Below, piece after piece: positions 15,104 through 18,885 of a stretch of DNA of 18,885 nucleotides (the first letter of the stretch is position 1; each line of letters begins with the position of its first letter). Source of the DNA: Reyranella sp. Lineage in GTDB: Bacteria; Pseudomonadota; Alphaproteobacteria; Reyranellales; Reyranellaceae. Made by a program: the position numbers and the translations under genes. The notes below the pieces were generated by a model. It ran no database searches, had not been told where the DNA came from, and saw only the letters and a list, made by a program, of their open reading frames with translations. Location of the stretch: contig JADHLS010000010.1 in the NCBI GenBank assembly GCA_016780605.1, positions 1 to 18,885 of the forward strand, read 5' to 3'.

Positions 15104-15955
15104 CTATTTCTCCGTCTCGACCAGACCGCGCACGAACTGGCGCTGCATGAACACCACGACCAGCACCGGCGGCAGCATGGCGAGCATCGCCATGGCCATC
15201 AGCAGGTTCCAGCTCGGCACCGCATCGACCACGTTGGCCTGGCGCGAGACGGTCATGACCACGGTGTAGAAATCCTGCTTGGTCGTGACGAGCAGCGGCC
15301 AGAGATACTGGTTCCAGCCGTAGATGAACTGGATCACGAACAGCGCCGCGATCGAGGTGCGGCTCATCGGCAACAGGATGTCCCAGAAAAAGCGCATCGG
15401 CGAGGCGCCGTCGACGCGGGCGGCCTCGGTGAGCTCGTCGGGGACGCTGAGGAAAAACTGGCGGAACAGAAAGGTCGCGGTGGCCGAGGCGATCAGCGGG
15501 ATCACCAGGCCGGAATAGGAATCGAGCATGCCGAGGTTCGCGACCACGCCGTAGGTCGGTACGATGCGCACCTCGACCGGCAGCATCAGGGTGACGAAGA
15601 TCGCCCAGAAGAACGTCATGCGCAGCGGGAAACGGAAATAGACGATGGCGAAGGCGGCGATGATCGAGATGGCGATCTTGCCGATCGCCACGCCGAGCGC
15701 CATCACCATGCTGTTGGTCAGCGTGACGTAGATCGGCACGGTGCCGCGCTTGGCGTTGTAGCCCTCGAACAGCACTTCCTTGTAGTTGTCGATCAGGTGC
15801 GAGCCCGGCCACAGCGGCACCGGCGAGCGCAGCATGGTCGCCTGGTCGTGCGTCGAGGCGACGAAGGTCATCCACACCGGAAAGGCGATCACCACGAGGC
15901 CGACGATCAGCACGATGTGGCTGAGCCAGGTGACGAAGGGCCGGTTCTCGACCAT
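15104..15955 (-). CDS. ugpE: sn-glycerol-3-phosphate ABC transporter permease
   Basis: The 283-residue inner-membrane permease has six predicted membrane segments, starting with SHIVLIVGLVVIAFPVWMTF. The cytoplasmic EAA loop that docks on the ATPase is at about residues 177-196 (EAARVDGASPMRFFWDILLP). HDQATMLRSPVPLWPGSHLIDNY, MLPVEVRIVPTYG and FIYGWNQYLWPLLVT are typical of UgpE. The start ATG overlaps the ugpA stop by one base (TGATG at 15957-15953), a sign of coupled translation and matched amounts of the two permeases. Confidence 0.93.
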   Translation of the reverse strand: MVENRPFVTWLSHIVLIVGLVVIAFPVWMTFVASTHDQATMLRSPVPLWPGSHLIDNYKEVLFEGYNAKRGTVPIYVTLTNSMVMALGVAIGKIAISIIAAFAIVYFRFPLRMTFFWAIFVTLMLPVEVRIVPTYGVVANLGMLDSYSGLVIPLIASATATFLFRQFFLSVPDELTEAARVDGASPMRFFWDILLPMSRTSIAALFVIQFIYGWNQYLWPLLVTTKQDFYTVVMTVSRQANVVDAVPSWNLLMAMAMLAMLPPVLVVVFMQRQFVRGLVETEK

Positions 15956-16836
15956 CAGTAATGCACTCGCCGCTCGATGAAGCGGAACTGCACGAAGGTG
16001 AGCGCGATCACCACGATCATCAGGATCACCGACTGCGCCGAAGAGCCGCCGAGATCCTGGCCGCGGAAGCCGTCGTTGTAGACCTTCCACACCAGGATGT
16101 TGGTGGCCTGGCCCGGCCCTCCCTGGGTCAGCGAGCCGATGATGCCGAAGGTGCCGAAGAAGGCGTAGATGATGTTGATCACCAGCAGGAAGAAGCCGGT
16201 GGGCGAGAGCAGCGGAAAGACGATGTCCCAGAAGCGCCGGCCGGGCCCGGCGCCGTCGATGGCGGCGGCCTCGATCAGCGACTTGGGGATCGACTGCAGG
16301 CCGGCCAGGAAGAACAGGAAGTTGTAGCTGACCTGGCTCCAGACCGCGGCGAACACGACCAGCAGCAGCGCCTGGTTGCCGTTCATGACGTAGTTGAAGT
16401 CGATGCTGATCTTGGCCAGCAGCCAGGCGACGACGCCGACCGAGGGATTGAACAGGAAGCCCCACAGCACGCCCGCCACCGCCGGCGCGACGGCATACGG
16501 CCAGACCAGGATCGTCTTGTAGACCTGCGCGCCGCGGATCACGCGGTCGGCCATAACTGCGAGCAGCAGCGAGACGGCGAGGCCAAGCGAAGCGACCAGG
16601 GCGCTGAAGACCAGCGTCACGCGCACCGAGGCGAAATAGTTGGGATCGCCGAGGAGGTGGCTGAAATTGTCGAACCAGACGAACTTGGTGTTGCCGCCGA
16701 AGGCGTCTTCCGTCACCACCGACTGCCAGATCGCCTCACCAGAGGGCCAGAAGAAGAACACCACGGTGATGACGATCTGCGGCGCCACCAAAAGGTAGGG
16801 CAGCCATCGCTCATTGAAGGTGACCCGCTTCTCCAT
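15955..16836 (-). CDS. ugpA: sn-glycerol-3-phosphate ABC transporter permease
   Basis: The 293-residue inner-membrane protein is the partner permease to UgpE. It begins with [21 protein letters not shown], has the EAA loop at about 189-208 ([20 protein letters not shown]), and [22 protein letters not shown] near the C-terminus as in UgpA. The ATG at 16834-16836 has only a weak GGGG close upstream, in contrast to the strong site of ugpB. A 70-bp gap with a very stable hairpin separates it from ugpB. Confidence 0.93.
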   Translation of the reverse strand: MEKRVTFNERWLPYLLVAPQIVITVVFFFWPSGEAIWQSVVTEDAFGGNTKFVWFDNFSHLLGDPNYFASVRVTLVFSALVASLGLAVSLLLAVMADRVIRGAQVYKTILVWPYAVAPAVAGVLWGFLFNPSVGVVAWLLAKISIDFNYVMNGNQALLLVVFAAVWSQVSYNFLFFLAGLQSIPKSLIEAAAIDGAGPGRRFWDIVFPLLSPTGFFLLVINIIYAFFGTFGIIGSLTQGGPGQATNILVWKVYNDGFRGQDLGGSSAQSVILMIVVIALTFVQFRFIERRVHY

Positions 16837-16868
16837 CCCCCGATCACTGTCCCCCGTTCACCCTTGCC

Positions 16869-16894
16869 GGCTCCGCCGCCCCCGCGGCGGAGCC
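16869..16894 (-). promoter_or_regulatory. Intercistronic hairpin between ugpB and ugpA
   Basis: GGCTCCGCCGC (16869-16879), a four-base loop, and GCGGCGGAGCC (16884-16894) pair perfectly over 11 bp, almost all G-C. No T run follows on the minus strand, so it is not a normal intrinsic terminator. In ABC operons such hairpins after the binding-protein gene often protect the upstream mRNA from 3' exonucleases, giving more binding protein than permease. That role is inferred here. Confidence 0.7.
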
Positions 16895-16906
16895 AGGCCC
16901 GGGTGA

Positions 16907-18223
16907 TTACCTGTTCGCGGCTTCGAACTTCTTCAGCAGCTCGTTGCCGCGCTTGACCGCCTCGTCGAGCGCGGCCTTGGCGTCCTTCTTGCCCGACCAC
17001 ACGTTCTCCAGCTCCTCGTCGACGACGTCGCGGATCTGCACGAAGTTGCCGATGCGCAGGCCCTTGGAGTTCTCGGTCGGCGGGTTGAGGGTCAGCTCCT
17101 TGATGGCGATGTCGCGGCCAGGGAACTTCTTGTAGAAGCCCGACTGGTCGGTCGCCTCGTAGGCCGCCGTCGTGATCGGCACGTAGCCGGTGTCCTGATG
17201 CCACTTGGCCTGGACCGGCGTGCTCGACAGGTAGGTCATGAACTTGGCGACGCCCTTGTATTCATCCTTGGGCTTGCCCTGCAGCACCCACAGCGTGGCG
17301 CCGCCGATGATCGAGTTCTGCGGCTTGGAGACCACGTCGGGCGAGTACGGCATCATGCCCATGCCGACCTTGTCCTGGCCGAGCGCCTTGTCGGCGCCGG
17401 CGGCCGAGCCCGACGAGCCGATGCGGAAGGCGCATTCGCCGCCGTTGAACAGCGTGTCGGATTTGCCCTCGCGGCCGCCGTAGACGAAGGTCTTGTCCTT
17501 GGTCCAGTCGGCCATCATCTGGATCAGCTTGATGCGCGGCTCATCGTTGAACTTGAGCTCGATGTCGGTGCCGCCGAAGCCGTTTTCCTTGGTCGCGTAG
17601 GGCAAGTTGTGCCAAGCGCCGTAGTTTTCGATCAGGGTCCAGGTCTGCCATTGCGGCGTGAACCCGCACTTGGCGCCGGCGGCGACGGCTTTCTTGGCCA
17701 TCTCGCCGAGCTCCGGCCAGGTCGTCGGGCCCTTGTTGGGATCGAGGCCGGCCTTGGCGAGCAGCTCCTTGTTCCAGTAGAGCACCGGTGTCGAGGAGTT
17801 GAACGGCATGGACAATAGCTTGCCGTCGGTCGTCGAATAGTAGCCGTAGACCGGCCCGATATAGGCCTTGGGATCGAACGGCTCCTTGGCGTCCGCCATC
17901 ACCTGGTAGATCGGGTAGATCGCGCCCTTCGCCGCCATCATGTTGGCGGTGCCGACCTCGAAGACCTGGACGATGTGCGGCGCCTGCTTGGCGCGGAAGG
18001 CCGCGATCGCCGCCGTCAGGGTCTCGGTGTAGGAGCCCTTGTAGACCGGCACGACCTTGTATTCGCTCTGGCTCTTGTTGAAGCCGTCGGCGATCTCGTT
18101 GACCGTCTCGCCGAGATTGCCGCCCATCGCGTGCCAGAACTGAATCTCGGTCTGCGCCCAGGCCATCGGCGCGCTCGCCAGAACGGCCGCCGCGGCGACG
18201 GACGAGAAAAGTATCCGTGTCAT
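16907..18223 (-). CDS. ugpB: sn-glycerol-3-phosphate ABC transporter substrate-binding protein
   Basis: The 438-residue periplasmic protein captures sn-glycerol-3-phosphate, and in some bacteria glycerophosphodiesters. A Sec signal peptide (1-23, cut at AWA-Q) is followed by EIQFWHAMGGNLGETVNEIA. Segments that line the ligand pocket in E. coli UgpB are conserved: VVPVYKGSYTETL (57-69), QVFEVGTANMMA, PFNSSTPVLYWN (140-151), GSSGSAAG, SIIGGATLWV, WHQDTGYVPIT and KGLRIGNFVQIRDVVDEEL. I chose the ATG at 18221-18223 because it starts the signal peptide and has GGAGG 9 bases upstream; the frame open to 18340 would run through the Pho box. It is the first gene of ugpBAEC. Confidence 0.95.
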   Translation of the reverse strand: MTRILFSSVAAAAVLASAPMAWAQTEIQFWHAMGGNLGETVNEIADGFNKSQSEYKVVPVYKGSYTETLTAAIAAFRAKQAPHIVQVFEVGTANMMAAKGAIYPIYQVMADAKEPFDPKAYIGPVYGYYSTTDGKLLSMPFNSSTPVLYWNKELLAKAGLDPNKGPTTWPELGEMAKKAVAAGAKCGFTPQWQTWTLIENYGAWHNLPYATKENGFGGTDIELKFNDEPRIKLIQMMADWTKDKTFVYGGREGKSDTLFNGGECAFRIGSSGSAAGADKALGQDKVGMGMMPYSPDVVSKPQNSIIGGATLWVLQGKPKDEYKGVAKFMTYLSSTPVQAKWHQDTGYVPITTAAYEATDQSGFYKKFPGRDIAIKELTLNPPTENSKGLRIGNFVQIRDVVDEELENVWSGKKDAKAALDEAVKRGNELLKKFEAANR

Positions 18224-18275
18224 AGCCAAAAACCTCCCTGAACCCCGCCGATCTATCGATGGCTGAAGAGACTGC

Positions 18276-18307
18276 GATATGTCTGTTTTGTTGCAGTCAG
18301 ATGACAG
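18276..18307 (-). promoter_or_regulatory. Pho box and promoter of the ugpBAEC operon
   Basis: On the minus strand CTGTCAT (18307-18301), spacer CTGA, then CTGCAAC (18296-18290) match the PhoB box layout of two 7-base repeats 4 bases apart: the first repeat is perfect and the second matches 5 of 7. A candidate -10, CATATC (18281-18276), lies 8 bases downstream, consistent with a PhoB promoter lacking a good -35. The ugpB start is a further 52 bases away. PhoB control of ugp is established in E. coli and rhizobia. Confidence 0.65.
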
Positions 18308-18350
18308 TCCACCAAGGCTGTGTAAAGAAGGCAACCCCAATTTGGCCGCA

Positions 18351-18483
18351 CATCCTCATCCTGAGGGGCCGTGCGAAGCACGGCGTCTCGAAGGATGGCC
18401 CCAGTCGTGGTGTTGCCCACCCACGCGCGGTTTACCGCGCGCATTCGAGACGCGCACTTCGTGCGCTCCTCAGGGTGAGGTGG
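18351..18483. repeat. Dispersed palindromic repeat element, copy 2
   Basis: This is the second copy of the element at 1621-1728. The outer arms CCTCATCCTGAGGGGC (18354-18369) and GCTCCTCAGGGTGAGG (18465-18480) pair with two mismatches. Inner arms CGTCTCGAA and TTCGAGACG flank the loop CCAGTCGTGGTGTTGCC (18401-18417), 16 of 17 identical to copy 1. The left side hairpin is CCGTGC-GAA-GCACGG and the right one GCGCAC-TTC-GTGCGC. Copy 2 carries an extra 7-bp hairpin CGCGCGG-TTTA-CCGCGCG (18424-18441) missing from copy 1. It lies between the ugpQ stop and the ugpB promoter, its right end touching the stop codon at 18484. Confidence 0.88.
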
Positions 18484-18885
18484 TCACGCCAACGCCGCCA
18501 GAATCACGTCCGGCGCGTCGGTGATGATGCAGGCGACACCCATACCGATCAGGGCGCGTGCGACATCGCCATCGTCGATGGTGTAGACGCTGAGCGTGTA
18601 GCCCGCCTTGCGTACTTCGACGGCGCGGACCGCTGTCAGTTTCTCGCCGTCTGTGTTGATGCCCTGTGCCACCACGGCTTCAGCACGCGCACGCCAGTCG
18701 CCTTCGATCTTGTCCAGCAGAAGGGCGCGCGCGAACTCCGGCGCCACACGATGGGCCTCGGCCAAGGAGGCGTCCTTGAAGCTCGACAGCAGCGGCGGCG
18801 GCAACCTGTCCGGCCAACAGCGGCGCAGCGTCTCGACGACGACGCGGCCGGTCTCGACCTCGCGTCCCGGGCAAGGCTTGATCTC
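18484..18885 (-). CDS. ugpQ: Glycerophosphodiester phosphodiesterase, C-terminal part (5' end outside window)
   Basis: The minus-strand frame is open from the window edge to TGA at 18486-18484, giving the last 133 residues of a glycerophosphodiester phosphodiesterase, which splits glycerophosphodiesters into glycerol-3-phosphate and an alcohol. EIKPCPGREVETG at the visible start is the NIEIKP-type metal/substrate motif of UgpQ. LPPPLLSSFKDASLAEA follows as the SSF strand, and AGYTLSVYTIDDGDVARALI plus GVACIITDAPDVILAAL are the usual C-terminal strands with TD-P. Together with ugpBAEC, 260 bp downstream on the same strand, it makes a glycerophosphodiester-use module. In E. coli ugpQ is last in the operon; here it comes first, with a repeat and Pho box between. 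The N-terminal HRG motif is not visible. Confidence 0.88.
   Translation of the reverse strand, partial: EIKPCPGREVETGRVVVETLRRCWPDRLPPPLLSSFKDASLAEAHRVAPEFARALLLDKIEGDWRARAEAVVAQGINTDGEKLTAVRAVEVRKAGYTLSVYTIDDGDVARALIGMGVACIITDAPDVILAALA

Noticed and set aside
18224..18340. N-terminal extension of ugpB by 39 codons
   Set aside because: It would put a non-signal sequence before a standard signal peptide, pass the strong GGAGG, and read through the Pho box and promoter.

Overview
The window is GC-rich, densely coded bacterial chromosome, with 14 complete and two edge-truncated genes. It most likely comes from an alphaproteobacterium. The reasons are the high GC, the order of a TrmN6-type methyltransferase followed by a short S49 peptidase, the ugp operon proteins, and dispersed palindromic repeats of the CCTCATCCTGAGG/GTCTCGAAGGATGG kind common in that class. 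A Reyranella-like or rhizobial-type genome is a guess; no rRNA or marker gene settles it. I see no tRNA, rRNA, CRISPR array, insertion sequence or phage gene.

Layout. (1) 1-1600, plus strand: the end of a tRNA-modifying methyltransferase-like gene, an S49 (SppA-like) peptidase and a small NTF2/SnoaL-like protein. (2) 1618-1730: first copy of a folded palindromic repeat between converging genes. (3) 1734-6626, minus strand, in transcription order: Zn-dependent M20-type amidohydrolase (carbamoyl amino acid or allantoate type), FadR-type GntR regulator, uronate dehydrogenase (overlapping the regulator by 14 bp), an actinobacterial/Pseudomonas-type DapD, and an N-carbamoyl-D-amino-acid hydrolase whose ribosome binding site is buried in a hairpin. 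A TGTC-C-GACA palindrome and extra half-sites lie before the regulator. (4) 6746-10615, plus strand: DsbD/ScsB-type thiol-disulfide transporter, an exported redoxin it may reduce, and a DUF3500 protein with a very histidine-rich N-terminus. (5) 10739-14008, plus strand: a 1089-residue type V autotransporter whose N-terminal passenger looks like a complete pepsin-fold aspartic protease (two catalytic Asp motifs, flap Tyr and C-terminal strand motif, with pepsin-like spacing), followed by beta-strand repeats and an outer-membrane barrel. (6) 14012-18885, minus strand: a glycerophosphodiester phosphodiesterase (ugpQ, cut by the window edge), a second repeat copy, a Pho box, and ugpB-ugpA-ugpE-ugpC for sn-glycerol-3-phosphate uptake.

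How the genes work together. The ugp block is a coherent phosphate-scavenging unit: UgpQ splits glycerophosphodiesters, UgpBAEC imports glycerol-3-phosphate, and the Pho box predicts PhoB control under phosphate starvation. The DsbD-redoxin pair is a coherent periplasmic reducing module. The minus-strand block 1734-6626 looks like catabolism of sugar acids and carbamoylated nitrogen compounds under one GntR regulator, but its genes do not form one textbook pathway. The most unusual item is the pepsin-like autotransporter.
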